DNA from: Treponema sp. Marseille-Q3903
GTDB lineage: Bacteria; Spirochaetota; Spirochaetia; Treponematales; Treponemataceae
Direction: 5' to 3'
Assembly (NCBI RefSeq): GCF_014334335.1
Contig: NZ_JACSEU010000001.1
Location: 1,736,001 to 1,800,000, forward strand
DNA: 64,000 nt
In this document: positions 21,101 to 29,985 of the stretch, piece by piece
Numbering within the stretch: position 1 is the stretch's first letter
Layout of the letters: the number at the start of each line of letters is the position of its first letter
Made by a program: the position numbers and the translations under genes
Notes under the pieces: generated by a model
Seen by the model: only the letters and a program-made list of their open reading frames with translations
What the model was told of the DNA's origin: nothing
The model's database searches: none

Positions 21101-22899
21101 AAATCATCTATTATTTTTTCAACTTGGTCTTTTTCCATTTTCAGCGGATTATTTTTGGAAACTTGAATAGATTTTGGGATTGAACCTAAGTAGTCGATTT
21201 TATAAAAATAACTTGATGTATCCAAAGCATGAGATTTTTGCCAGTGAAGATTGTAGTTATTCGAGTTTAAAAATCCGTATTCATCTACATTTTCTATATC
21301 AAAGGTCGGAGCATCCGGTGGCGTAAGGTCAAGATGATAACTTATGCTCGCCGGTTCTGACCAGTTACCTGCATAATCTACAATGCGGGCAGTAAGCACG
21401 TACTTTCCGTCTTGTGATGCTTTTAATTTTATCTTGTTTTCTTTTGTAAAGTGCTCAATCTGTTCAGGAGGCACAGAATCAGCCGGCGTTAAACCGTCTT
21501 GATTTTGTAGTGCCCACGTATAAGAATAGCCTGCAATATTCGAAGAATCTTCAGGAAAATTTATCTTTATCTCTACATCTTTAGCGCGTGAAGATTTTCC
21601 TTTTTTATAAGAAAGAGGCGTAAATGTCGGTGGCAAACAAGTTTTATCGGGTGAAAGAATTGCAATCGAGTTTTTCACAATTTTACCGTTTGTTTTTTGC
21701 TGCCAGACATAAGAAAGCACTGATTTTTCATCGCTTTCATGAGTTACAAGCGGATACGCAAACATATTCGCATTGTTGTTTTCTACAAGTCCTGTCTCGC
21801 TCCAGTAGTTGCCATTTTTTTTTGCCATGTATATAGATTCACGACCGCGCCGCGTGTCAAACCACGTCAAATAAAGTGAATCTTTATATTCAAAAAAAAT
21901 CGGGCGGCTAGCGCTTCCTTTTGACGAAATTTCTTCGGCCGTTCCATTTTTAATTCCATTCAAATCAAGCTCTGCAAGCCAAATTGCCGAATTCTGATAA
22001 TACGCTCGCTCCCACGCAATATAGACATGCCCTTTATGATTGAACAAAAACGCACGCTGATTCTGGTATGAATGAAACTCTCTTGTTGAACTTGGAGGAA
22101 GAGACTTTTTATCTGTGATTAAAAAAGCCTGCGTCCATTCACTTGCCCTTCCTCGCTCGTCTACACGACGTGTAGTCATATATAATTGATACGAAAGTCT
22201 GTTTGTATCAGCAGAAGTATACTGAATTTGGAATACGACTATATCGTAATCATCTGTGCTTACCATAACAGGAATAAAAGGATTTCTATAATCTTTGGCA
22301 GGCTGAAACTGCTCAAATCTGCTCCATTTTTTCCCATCATCTGATTCTGATGTATAAATTGTAAACGAGTTTTCCTCACCGACAGACGTGAACATCTTAA
22401 AGTTTTCTGCTGATGTTTTATAAACACGAGGGGCAATCATGATCGATGAGTCCGAAGATTTCATTTTACTTTCTGAAAACGAAACGCCGCCATCTGTCGA
22501 AGTATATACCGAAATACTTGAAAGCCCTGTTGAAGCTGCAACAACAATCGTATCTCGATTATTTACGGCAGCTGTGTAGATATCTGGCACTTCTCCGCCG
22601 GAATAATCAAACGGACCTGCAAATCTTCTGTTTTCTGTGTAATTTTCGAGGGAATAGTAAGCACGACAAGAAAGATAAATCTGACTATTTTTTGCGTCGA
22701 TTTCTTCCCAAAAAAGATATGTTTTTTCTTTTCCTAAAACAGTCACCGGGAATCGCGAATCTGTAACAGTGATTGTCGCCGGACGCTCCCAGTAAAAATC
22801 TTCGGCAGGCACATCCATAGCGTGCAAAAACAAAATCAAGAGAATAAAAAATAGCTTTGTAAAAAAATGTTTTGTGATTTTTGTTCCGCTGTTTTCCAT
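18181..22899 (-). CDS. Giant membrane sensor: beta-propeller-like ectodomain, HAMP, SpoIIE-type PP2C phosphatase
   Basis: 1572 residues. A signal/anchor (about 10-32) precedes an extracytoplasmic region of about 400 residues with sialidase-like beta-propeller blades, including an Asp-box-like YTSTDGGVSF. Ig-like modules follow (about 440-780). Transmembrane helices lie near 800-825, 865-885 and 1110-1140. A periplasmic segment (about 885-1110) precedes the last of these, then a HAMP domain and a PP2C/SpoIIE domain (about 1230-1440) with GDYFDY, CDASGHGIPAA and DGIEES metal-binding motifs. It likely dephosphorylates an anti-sigma antagonist or similar partner in response to an envelope signal. 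Its start lies 5 bp after the stop of the preceding TPR-like gene. The partner is not encoded nearby. Confidence 0.85.
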   Translation of the reverse strand: MENSGTKITKHFFTKLFFILLILFLHAMDVPAEDFYWERPATITVTDSRFPVTVLGKEKTYLFWEEIDAKNSQIYLSCRAYYSLENYTENRRFAGPFDYSGGEVPDIYTAAVNNRDTIVVAASTGLSSISVYTSTDGGVSFSESKMKSSDSSIMIAPRVYKTSAENFKMFTSVGEENSFTIYTSESDDGKKWSRFEQFQPAKDYRNPFIPVMVSTDDYDIVVFQIQYTSADTNRLSYQLYMTTRRVDERGRASEWTQAFLITDKKSLPPSSTREFHSYQNQRAFLFNHKGHVYIAWERAYYQNSAIWLAELDLNGIKNGTAEEISSKGSASRPIFFEYKDSLYLTWFDTRRGRESIYMAKKNGNYWSETGLVENNNANMFAYPLVTHESDEKSVLSYVWQQKTNGKIVKNSIAILSPDKTCLPPTFTPLSYKKGKSSRAKDVEIKINFPEDSSNIAGYSYTWALQNQDGLTPADSVPPEQIEHFTKENKIKLKASQDGKYVLTARIVDYAGNWSEPASISYHLDLTPPDAPTFDIENVDEYGFLNSNNYNLHWQKSHALDTSSYFYKIDYLGSIPKSIQVSKNNPLKMEKDQVEKIIDDLLSKYEQKQLKPHSFQQKIETQNTFTNRYYNSPNGIYVLSVSAIDEVGNVSEPSKLVYILNKFKPSTYITDVTQKEKIGETILTINGGGFTYDGTVSEIYIDRDGSTPYDLVLKKQNENYKVQSDTCISNVNIGESLEQGIYRIILLHTDRGLYTSGRILRIGQNGTVKIESEYVKQSTLTPVFSIYKYKLALNLLLALIILSLCAITVIFIFVAILGSVHEKRITQIQINSLIKGAFMPLSESTKKTKRLPSLKKKLIAFTFSLIIVVVLSVSIQNGYKVVRLQEQTMAAGLENRTDVLLESLHSGVKNFFPANQILELSALPGQKEAMPEVSYVTILGQKQNSTSAEKIDYIWATNDPDSKLNPSKAGYGYGELESDEHVFTEITSKMPQLDKEIAAGVKELSDKIEELDSQAATLYASSRQRDTQEAERISDIAAKLRNQMDEKLSEYSKNASGSYPHFDTKNLDRSNTEYFFYRPVIYRKGTTGNYVHGLIYLKLSTQTLIDSLNAETKRIVYFSIIIAVFAVAFGIFGSFLFASLIVKPIKKLERHVIMIGQTKNKIALKGKDVDIKSKDEVGRLGDAVNNMTHELVANAEEEKLAMDGKAVQKAFLPLSDSDANNKKTTAEYQDNNIQCFGYYEGESGVSGDYFDYKKLDDKWYCIIKCDASGHGIPAAIIMTVVATIFRRYFNNWTYEKKGTSLNKLVEQINDFIEELGLKGKFATLIVCMLNVKTGELYMCNAGDNLVHIYDSATQKMKLVTLSSAPTAGVFTSDLVSLRGGFKVEKTVLNHGDILFLYTDGIEESARRIRESDYSVRKQDVGIKKINPDTRQEEIEHKFEDLKEEFGAERVQKIIEAVYNKRKYTLTKLDNPLAGETLEFDFSKCEGTVSEAILALASLEKVFRLYKSPSTLPTDYIKIDKKIDEFLSRYFNKYDYYAAHKSKDAENSSNYIDYDNMLEDEQSDDLTLLAIKLL

Positions 22900-22904
22900 G
22901 TATT

Positions 22905-25900
22905 TTAACTTCGAGCCTCAATCTTGTTTTTTAATTCTTTTATTTTTTGCGAGCCTGCATTCTGAGATTTTTTCAAAAGCTGTTCAACAATTGCGTTTGC
23001 TCCCATTATATTATTGTTCTGAAGACGTTGAATTGCAAGCTGGTAAAGTCGCTCATCTTCTATAGAGAGTACAGTCGATGTGTTTCCGCCGATTTTTGTA
23101 ATGATTTTATCTTTTAACTTTATTGCAGTTTCATCATATGGCAAAAGCACAATAGCTTTGTCGATTTTTGTAAGCGCATCTTCAAGTTTTTTTCTGTTGT
23201 TTCCCGCAGAATCAAAAATAGCCTGTGATTCACGCAAAAGTTTTTGAGCTTTGCTTATGCTGCTGTTATCTACAGGTTTTTGGCGGATTCCAATCTCAAT
23301 TTCAATTTTATATATAAGTTCTTTAAGTCCCTTATATCCAGGCTCAAGCTGATAGTAATCGAGAAGATTTGCGTATCCTTCCCTGCGGGTTTCAGTGTTT
23401 TTGCACATATTTTCTGCAATTTTGATTTTTTGAGAAAGCTCTGAGCGGAATTTTTCAGGATCTTTTAACTTGTTGATTTTCAACGTCAAAATTGACGCTT
23501 CTTGATTAAGAGGATAAACGTACTGAAGTTTTTGAACGCTCTCCAATGCAAGGTCTAAATCAGCATAACCGCCGGCTTTATCTCCTGAAGTGATTTTTCT
23601 GCTTCCTTCGTCAAAATATTTATTAGCCATGCTCAAAAGTTGAGACATTTCAGGATATTGCGGTGCCGAAGGCAAAATTTCTCGTCCGCTCTGCATTGAA
23701 AGAGCCGTGTTTATAAAATTCAAAAGATATCTTATCTCTTCATCTTCTACTAAGTTTGTGACAGCCCACCTCTGTTTTGCCTGAGTCAAAAGCTTTTCCG
23801 CATCTTCAAACCTGCCGTTGAAATAAGCATCTTTTGCCTGTGTTTTTAGAATTCTGACTTCATGCACTACGATTTCATTTTCAGCTTTTGCAATTCGTTC
23901 GCCCAACGACAAAAGAACTCGGTCTACATAATTGCGCAACTTTTCGTCTTCCTGATTTTCAAGAGATTCGTCGTATTTATAAACGGCAGCCTGAAGCTTT
24001 TTGCGCGCTTCGTCAAAATTATTGTTTTTGAGGGCTGTTTCAGCTTCATTGTAGCGGATATCAGCTTCATTTTTTGCAAGCTGCGCCGCATTAAATTTTG
24101 CACGAGCAAGTGAAGCCTGTTTTTCTGAATCATTTTTAAGCGAAGCCAGTTTTTCTTTTTGACCATCAAGATATTTTTTTGCATCAAAGATGATTTTTAT
24201 GACTTTGTCTTCACTCGTCAATTGTTCGTTGCTGTTAAACTTTGTATCAATTTCTTTTTCAAACGTATCGATTTTCTTTATCGCTTGTTCAACTTGCTGT
24301 TGAGTATACCCTGCTATTTTTATTGCAAGGTCAGGATAACTGTACCTGATTTCAAAATTCGTCTCTGAGTTTGTATCAAACTTATTTTGATAAGCAACTG
24401 ATTTTGAAGCGTCGTTGCTGATTTCAGAATATATGTTGCCTGGCATTTTTGTAAAAAAACCTTCACGATATTTATCCGCACTTTCATAATATTCATAGAC
24501 AGCATCGTAAAGTTTATCAGAGTTGTTTTTATAGTTTTCTGTTATCTCACTCCAGAGTTCGCTCAAGAAAGCTGCGACATTCTCAAAAAGTGTATCGAGA
24601 TTTTTTGTATACAGCTCAGAAAGCCCGTTCCATTCAGTTCTTCCAAGCAAAAGATAAGGAGCTGCCCAATCATAAGATTCAATCAACAAGTTTTTCTTTA
24701 CTCCGACAGACTTGCCAATAGCAGCAGCATAATTAAACAGCTTGTCCATAAGAGCAGAATTGGAAGCTACGTCTTTTTGACTTTTAATTTTTGCAATAAA
24801 TGATTTTTCTTCTCCTTCGATAACTGAAACATTTTTTGCAACTTCCGATATTTCAACCGCACGCAAAGAGATATTTTTTACATAATCTGCAACTGCATAA
24901 TATTCGCTGAATTTGTTTTCGAGCTTGTACTTGTCATCTCTATCTGAAAGTTTGTATAAATCTAAAACTTTTGTCTGCAAATCAGAGTATTTACCGACAT
25001 TTTTTGCAAAAGCATCATCAATCGACACTTCATATAATTCATACTGTTTTTTTAGAGCTTCAAAAACTGCATCATTCATTTTTTTTTCCGAATCATTCCA
25101 AAAGCAATCAATAGCACCTAAAATCCCGGAATTTTCAATTGAATCAACACCTAAAGTCAGTCGAAACAAAAACGGCATATACGATGCATCTGTCAGATTT
25201 TTGTCGAGCGTTTTCATTTTCTCGTAAATCAGTTGGAAGCTTATACCGTCGTCTATAAGCTGATTGCGAAGTTTGCCGTAAGCATTAAAATATTTTCGAA
25301 CGTCATCAAACTTATGAACCGCATTGTCATACTGCTCGGAGCTTACTGCTTTTATAAAATCGTTTACCGCATTGTTTATTTTTGGCAAAAAGTTTTTATC
25401 TTCAAATGCCTTTATGTGAACATCTAAGTTTGAAATACAGTTATTTGCTTCAGAAACTATCTCTGCGTTGTTTTCCCATTTTTCATAAAAATCGTCACAA
25501 TAAAGCCAAAACCCGCTCTTTGCAGTTTTTACGGCAGCCAAATATTCCCCGCTTTCAGATTGCTTCGCAGTTTGATTTTGAATTTCAAGAAACTGCGCCC
25601 TAAAATAGTTAAATTCCGCAGATTTTTTCAAGTCAGCAATAAACTGCAAATTCTGGTCGGAAGGATATTTTTCAAATTTTTCGAGCTGGGCAGTGATTTC
25701 GTATATTTCTTTGCTGTTTCCCGGATCAGTCTGAATCAACTTTATCAATCTCTCAGCAAGAATTGAATATTGTTTTTTTGCATTCATTATGCGTTTTATT
25801 CTTGCCTGTGCGTTATCAAAATTTTCAGGGTTATGTTTTATATAAATATGCAAAAGCTTTAGAGCGTCGTCGTATTGTGTTTTTTTGATTAAATTATCGA

Positions 25901-25997
25901 TTTCAAAAAGAGACACATCGGCATTATCCTGAGCATACGTGCAGAAATTTAAAAATGAGAACAAAAAAATCAAGCAAAAAAGAATTTTCTTTTTCAT
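22905..25997 (-). CDS. Large periplasmic TPR/coiled-coil protein
   Basis: 1030 residues with a signal peptide (MKKKILFCLIFLFSFLNFC..YAQ) ending near residue 22. The rest is almost entirely helical: a TPR-like start (LIKKTQYDDALKLLHIYIK, about 36-54), long coiled coils, and a clear TPR cluster in the last third (EAETALKNNNFDEARKKLQA, DAYFNGRFEDAEKLL, and repeats to the end). Such a protein would scaffold other envelope proteins. ATG 25997 has no Shine-Dalgarno, and a minus-strand TATAAT at 26010-26005 lies so close that the message may be leaderless. First gene of the operon with the SpoIIE sensor; divergent from the UPF0164 gene. Confidence 0.75.
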   Translation of the reverse strand: MKKKILFCLIFLFSFLNFCTYAQDNADVSLFEIDNLIKKTQYDDALKLLHIYIKHNPENFDNAQARIKRIMNAKKQYSILAERLIKLIQTDPGNSKEIYEITAQLEKFEKYPSDQNLQFIADLKKSAEFNYFRAQFLEIQNQTAKQSESGEYLAAVKTAKSGFWLYCDDFYEKWENNAEIVSEANNCISNLDVHIKAFEDKNFLPKINNAVNDFIKAVSSEQYDNAVHKFDDVRKYFNAYGKLRNQLIDDGISFQLIYEKMKTLDKNLTDASYMPFLFRLTLGVDSIENSGILGAIDCFWNDSEKKMNDAVFEALKKQYELYEVSIDDAFAKNVGKYSDLQTKVLDLYKLSDRDDKYKLENKFSEYYAVADYVKNISLRAVEISEVAKNVSVIEGEEKSFIAKIKSQKDVASNSALMDKLFNYAAAIGKSVGVKKNLLIESYDWAAPYLLLGRTEWNGLSELYTKNLDTLFENVAAFLSELWSEITENYKNNSDKLYDAVYEYYESADKYREGFFTKMPGNIYSEISNDASKSVAYQNKFDTNSETNFEIRYSYPDLAIKIAGYTQQQVEQAIKKIDTFEKEIDTKFNSNEQLTSEDKVIKIIFDAKKYLDGQKEKLASLKNDSEKQASLARAKFNAAQLAKNEADIRYNEAETALKNNNFDEARKKLQAAVYKYDESLENQEDEKLRNYVDRVLLSLGERIAKAENEIVVHEVRILKTQAKDAYFNGRFEDAEKLLTQAKQRWAVTNLVEDEEIRYLLNFINTALSMQSGREILPSAPQYPEMSQLLSMANKYFDEGSRKITSGDKAGGYADLDLALESVQKLQYVYPLNQEASILTLKINKLKDPEKFRSELSQKIKIAENMCKNTETRREGYANLLDYYQLEPGYKGLKELIYKIEIEIGIRQKPVDNSSISKAQKLLRESQAIFDSAGNNRKKLEDALTKIDKAIVLLPYDETAIKLKDKIITKIGGNTSTVLSIEDERLYQLAIQRLQNNNIMGANAIVEQLLKKSQNAGSQKIKELKNKIEARS

Positions 25998-26051
25998 CGT
26001 TATTATTATATTTTATTTTCGGTAAATTAGATATTATACTTATTGAAAAGA

Positions 26052-27416
26052 ATGAAAATTCCGAAAAGAAAATTAGATATTATGAAATGCCGCCATGTTT
26101 TTAAAATCTCAATCGCTCTCTTTTTTTTATCAGTGATATGCCCGAATTTCATAAAAAGCTATTCAACCCTTCATTCTCAGTCATATTCGGAAATCCAATC
26201 AAAGCTTTCTGATTTTTTTAATTCTTTTTCAGATTCGAACGAAGGAACTACGACTTTTCGTTCCATGCTGATTCCGTTTGGAGGAAGAACAGAGAGCCTT
26301 GGAAACGCTTATGTTGGGCTTTGCGATGATATAAATTATCTGAATTACAATCCGGCTGCCGGATGTGTTCAAAAAGAAACTCAAGCAGCCATTTTCCATA
26401 ACTCGTGGATTGCAGATTCAAAGCTCGAAACTCTCGCTTTTACAACAAGGTCAAAAAAAATCACTCACCTAAGTTTTGGCTCATATATAACGTGCTTTTA
26501 TGTGCCTTTTTCTGAATACAATAATTTTGGTGACAGAGTTGCGACAAATTATTATTCAGAAACGACTGCGGCGTTCAATGCTTCTTACAATTTTCTTGCA
26601 GGATATGATTTTAAAGGAGCTGCGCTTGGCGGAACCGCAAAAACATCATGGCGAGGGATGCCGAACTACACTGATGACAACACAAACGGAATTATAAAAG
26701 GTTCGGGGCTTGAACAGAGCGCTCTTGCCTTTGCTTTTGATTTTGGAGCTTTATTCCAATTCAACTTTTTAAAATATTATTCTTCGAGAGAACCGAATGT
26801 CCGCATAGGTTTTTCTGTAAAAAACATCGGTGTTTCCGTAACAGGATTTGGAAATAAATTAAAAATTGACGATCCGCTCCCATCTTATGTTTCCGGTGGA
26901 ATGTCACTAAAATTTATAAAACCTGTCACGTTGACGTTTGAAGTTCAGCAACCTTTTGTGTTAGCTTCGAGCTCTTACCTTCTGCCGTATTTTAATTTCG
27001 GAGTTTCAGTTCAATTTACAAATTTTATTCAGTGGCTTGCAGGTTTTTCACTGCAAGGCTCAAATCCGAGGTTTAGCACAGGATTTGAATTTGAAGTGGC
27101 AAAAATAAGGTTTAATTTTAATTACACTCTTGATTTGACGACTTCGTTTGCACCACTAAACAGAATCGGGCTTTCTGTAAAAATCATGTTCGGTGATAAA
27201 GGCAGAAGTATAATTCAAAAACAGATAGATGACTATTTCCAGATGGGGCTTGAATTATATTTGCAGTCAAAATGGGAAGAATCAATTGAAATTTGGGAAA
27301 AATGTCTGGAGCTCGACAAGAGGTTTGACCCTGCAAAACAAGCGATTCAAACAGCAAAATATCAAATAGATATGATGCAGATGATAAAAGACAGCCTCAT
27401 GATAGACCGGTCGTGA
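26052..27416 (+). CDS. UPF0164-family outer-membrane beta-barrel protein
   Basis: About 454 residues from ATG 26052. ATG 26082 (MKCRHVFKISIALFF) and a TTG at 26043 are alternatives, and no start has a strong ribosome-binding site. Signal peptide, then the UPF0164 signature region FRSMLIPFGGRTESLGNAY, DDINYLNYNPAA and FHNSWIADS, with many amphipathic strands to about residue 385 (a FadL-like barrel is proposed for this treponemal family). A short C-terminal TPR-like segment (FQMGLELYLQSKWEESIEIW) follows. Divergent from the periplasmic TPR-like gene; the TPR motifs on both sides hint at a shared envelope role, which is inference. Confidence 0.82.
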   Translation: MKIPKRKLDIMKCRHVFKISIALFFLSVICPNFIKSYSTLHSQSYSEIQSKLSDFFNSFSDSNEGTTTFRSMLIPFGGRTESLGNAYVGLCDDINYLNYNPAAGCVQKETQAAIFHNSWIADSKLETLAFTTRSKKITHLSFGSYITCFYVPFSEYNNFGDRVATNYYSETTAAFNASYNFLAGYDFKGAALGGTAKTSWRGMPNYTDDNTNGIIKGSGLEQSALAFAFDFGALFQFNFLKYYSSREPNVRIGFSVKNIGVSVTGFGNKLKIDDPLPSYVSGGMSLKFIKPVTLTFEVQQPFVLASSSYLLPYFNFGVSVQFTNFIQWLAGFSLQGSNPRFSTGFEFEVAKIRFNFNYTLDLTTSFAPLNRIGLSVKIMFGDKGRSIIQKQIDDYFQMGLELYLQSKWEESIEIWEKCLELDKRFDPAKQAIQTAKYQIDMMQMIKDSLMIDRS

Positions 27417-27433
27417 TTTTTCAGCTGTAACTT

Positions 27434-29026
27434 TTATTTCTTTCTGGAAAAAATTCTGTAGTTCATCCATAAAAATACAGAATCTTTCATTTCAATTTTA
27501 GTCAACCATTCTGTGCTGACAGTGTTTGACCCTAGTGAATCGAATACTGTGGTGAACGCTGTTATCGATTCTCTGAAGCGCCTTTCGGCAAATTCAGGGA
27601 GTTCATCTTTATCGATCATGTCTGCCAGATTTGAACTTTGAGCAAGCAAAAGCTCTTTCGCACCAAGATTCAAAAGCCTTGTTTTTAGCCCTGTATCGTT
27701 AGGAAACCTGTCTGCTAGGTCTACCATTCTTTCACAAGCTTTTTTAATATAACGCGCCATCCAGCAATTTTTGCTTGAAAGAAGATTTTCACCATAGCCT
27801 TCTCCGATTCCCGCAGAATAATACGGTTCAATTTTTTCGAGATTGTACTGATCCTCACAAAGATTGCAGCATGTGTCAACTTCAACATCAGTTTTTTCAA
27901 AAGCCCTGAAAATATTTTCAAGCCATAAGATGCATTCGTGCCATTGTCTGCTCATTTTTGAAACATCAAACGTGCATATTTCCGCAACAAATTTCTGATT
28001 CGGCAAAAGTTCTGCAGCTTTATTTAAAGTTTCTTTTCTGTTTGCAACAAAAGCTTCAGCGTCTTTTTCAACTTGTTTTAGAGCTTCGTTTTTGTCATAA
28101 ACCGATTTTGATTCGTCTTTGAACCATCTGTTCCAATATTTAAAACCTGTGGAATATCTTGAACTGCCGCTTTCAATAAAAGGAGCAAGTTCTTCGATTG
28201 GAAGATCGTATCCAATGTCTCTGTTCTGATTTCTGTAATTGACCGAATAAAGATAGCCGTAATAGCCGTAGAGCTCTTCATCAACTTTGTTGTCGCGACA
28301 AAATACAACAAGAGAATTTTCCGTTCTTGATGGATAGAAGATTCCGGTTTCTGGGATTTTTTCTGCAAACAAAATGCTTCGTGCGTCGAGAATTGTATAT
28401 GTATAGCCGTAAGCGCGAATTAATTTTTCAACACCAGGAGCATACCCAAAATCAGGAAGCCAAAAACCTTCGGGAGCAACCCCAAAATACTGCCTGTATG
28501 CATAAAGCCCACATTCAATTTGCGCCGAAAGGACTTCTTTCATATCGATATAATGCGGCATAAAAATTTCAGTTCCGCATGTTCCGAGAATCTCTATCGT
28601 TCCGTTTTTCATGTGTTTTGAAAAGACTTCAATAAGATTTTTTTGATATTTTTTTTCAAAATCTTGTTTCAATTCTTCATTTTCATAAATCTCGGATTTG
28701 ATTATCTGTGTGATTTTTGAATCGTTTTTATTTCGTTCAAGTTCGCTCAGACCAAGTTCATTTTTTTTATTAAGCCAGTCGATATAAAGCGTTTGAATAG
28801 AATCGTCGGAAAGCAAGTTACACAAAACAGGAGGAAGGACAACAGCGAATCTGCACGGAATTTTCGCCAGATTGAGTTTATCTATCATCCTGAGCATTGG
28901 AATATATACATCGGAGATAGACTCAAAAAGATTGTTCAAAACAGCCGCATTCTTTTTGACATCTTCGCCGGTGTGTCGGATAAACTCCTGATTTGCTTTT
29001 ATAACGATACAAACTTTTTTCTGCAT
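27434..29026 (-). CDS. GH57-family protein (alpha-glucan branching enzyme-like) with altered nucleophile
   Basis: About 530 residues from ATG 29026, which has AGGA upstream; an in-frame GTG at 29044 is less likely. It matches GH57/DUF1957 branching enzymes: an N-terminal (beta/alpha)7-like barrel (about 1-330) with GTIEILGTCGTEIFMPHYI, GFWLPDFGYAPG and NYRNQNRDIGYDLPIEE, the acid motif ICTFDVSKMSRQWHE, and a helical C-terminal domain with HECILWLENIF and ERMVDLADR. In active enzymes the WLPE motif supplies the catalytic Glu; here the residue is Asp192. It may be inactive or altered. The C-terminal segment and the adjacent DUF4912 gene suggest a role in glycogen metabolism. Confidence 0.82.
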   Translation of the reverse strand: MQKKVCIVIKANQEFIRHTGEDVKKNAAVLNNLFESISDVYIPMLRMIDKLNLAKIPCRFAVVLPPVLCNLLSDDSIQTLYIDWLNKKNELGLSELERNKNDSKITQIIKSEIYENEELKQDFEKKYQKNLIEVFSKHMKNGTIEILGTCGTEIFMPHYIDMKEVLSAQIECGLYAYRQYFGVAPEGFWLPDFGYAPGVEKLIRAYGYTYTILDARSILFAEKIPETGIFYPSRTENSLVVFCRDNKVDEELYGYYGYLYSVNYRNQNRDIGYDLPIEELAPFIESGSSRYSTGFKYWNRWFKDESKSVYDKNEALKQVEKDAEAFVANRKETLNKAAELLPNQKFVAEICTFDVSKMSRQWHECILWLENIFRAFEKTDVEVDTCCNLCEDQYNLEKIEPYYSAGIGEGYGENLLSSKNCWMARYIKKACERMVDLADRFPNDTGLKTRLLNLGAKELLLAQSSNLADMIDKDELPEFAERRFRESITAFTTVFDSLGSNTVSTEWLTKIEMKDSVFLWMNYRIFSRKK

Positions 29027-29051
29027 TTTTTTATCCTGCTGCACTGCAATT

Positions 29052-29717
29052 TCATGAAAACGAATGCCTGTGATTTTTATACTGCTCAGTCAAAATCAAT
29101 TTCATTCCTGACAGTTCAACAACCGGAGAAAAATGAACATCGCGACCAGGCTGCAAATCATTGACTAAAGAAGAACCATGTGGAATTGTAACTACAGGTG
29201 AAAATGCGAGGATTTCTTTTGTTCCTGCACACTCACAGATAAGATCAACTTTTAAAAATTTTTTGCCTTTTGGAATAAGAACATACTGTTCCTGACTGTC
29301 TGTAACTGTCTGCACTTCAAAATCATCGATAACCGACATACTTTTTGAATCTGACAATGAACATATCCTCAATTTTAGAGAGCTGCCAACCGATTTTTTA
29401 ATTTTTGTAGAATCGTTTTCACTGATGTTCCAGAAAACAAACAACCATGCTGGATTTCGCAAAATACATGAAATTTGAGTTTCGTTGTAGTTGCCGATGA
29501 AAACTACAGTGTTTTCACTGCTTCCATCATGTGAAATCTTCATTTCTTCAGTATTGCTATTGCTGCCTGACTCTTCAACAAGCTCAAGGAGTTCGGCGAT
29601 AAGAAAACGCCTGTCCAAATCATCAGGAACGTCTACACCATATTTATCTGCAAGGTTCACCAAGTCAGAAAAAATAAGTGTTTCAAGATATGCACGATTA
29701 ATTGATTCTCCACTCAT
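29052..29717 (-). CDS. DUF4912-domain protein
   Basis: 221 residues without signal peptide. An N-terminal helical region (RAYLETLIFSDLVNLADKYG..LLELVEE) resembles a Rho-N/SAP-like motif. The following DUF4912 domain (about 85-200) contains YNETQISCILRNPAWLFVFWNI and ends with PVVELSGMKLILTEQY. The domain is often found with carbohydrate-active enzymes and may bind glycan or a protein partner; this is family knowledge, not shown here. It lies 25 bp upstream of the GH57 gene on the same strand, so they likely form an operon. Confidence 0.8.
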   Translation of the reverse strand: MSGESINRAYLETLIFSDLVNLADKYGVDVPDDLDRRFLIAELLELVEESGSNSNTEEMKISHDGSSENTVVFIGNYNETQISCILRNPAWLFVFWNISENDSTKIKKSVGSSLKLRICSLSDSKSMSVIDDFEVQTVTDSQEQYVLIPKGKKFLKVDLICECAGTKEILAFSPVVTIPHGSSLVNDLQPGRDVHFSPVVELSGMKLILTEQYKNHRHSFS

Positions 29718-29809
29718 ATCTACAACATAATCTAAAAAAAATAACTAAAAGTCAATATTGAAATAATAAAAAAAAATTAAATATTTTTCATCATATTTCA
29801 CAAAAATGC

Positions 29810-29839
29810 TAAAGTCCTACCATACTCACTACCGATAAT
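29810..29839 (+). promoter_or_regulatory. Sigma28-like promoter motif
   Basis: TAAAG at 29810-29814 and CCGATAAT at 29832-29839 resemble the flagellar sigma28 consensus. The gap between TAAA and CCGATAA is 18 nt, two more than in the enterobacterial consensus, so the assignment is tentative. Confidence 0.3.
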
Positions 29840-29847
29840 AAAAGTGT

Positions 29848-29966
29848 TGATGATATTTTTCGGGTGGGAAAGACATCCAGACATCTGAAAATTAGAGTCC
29901 GTTTTACTAAAATGTTTACTTAAAAAAAAGTTGAAAAGTGTGTGAGACTTTTCAACTTTTTTTTTT
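29848..29966 (+). ncRNA. Possible small RNA or leader ending at an orphan terminator
   Basis: Inferred transcript of about 118 nt from the sigma28-like motif to the T-run at 29966. It contains a 12-codon frame from ATG 29850 without a good ribosome-binding site. No known RNA family is recognised. Evidence is limited to the promoter-like motif plus terminator. Confidence 0.25.
29922..29966. terminator. Strong bidirectional terminator-like hairpin not next to any gene end
   Basis: Perfect 17-bp arms at 29922-29938 and 29948-29964 with a 9-nt loop, followed by further T residues on the plus strand and eight T on the minus strand. It lies between two divergent genes, where no known coding transcript ends. 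Confidence 0.75.
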
Positions 29967-29985
29967 GCTTTAAAATCATGTTTTG

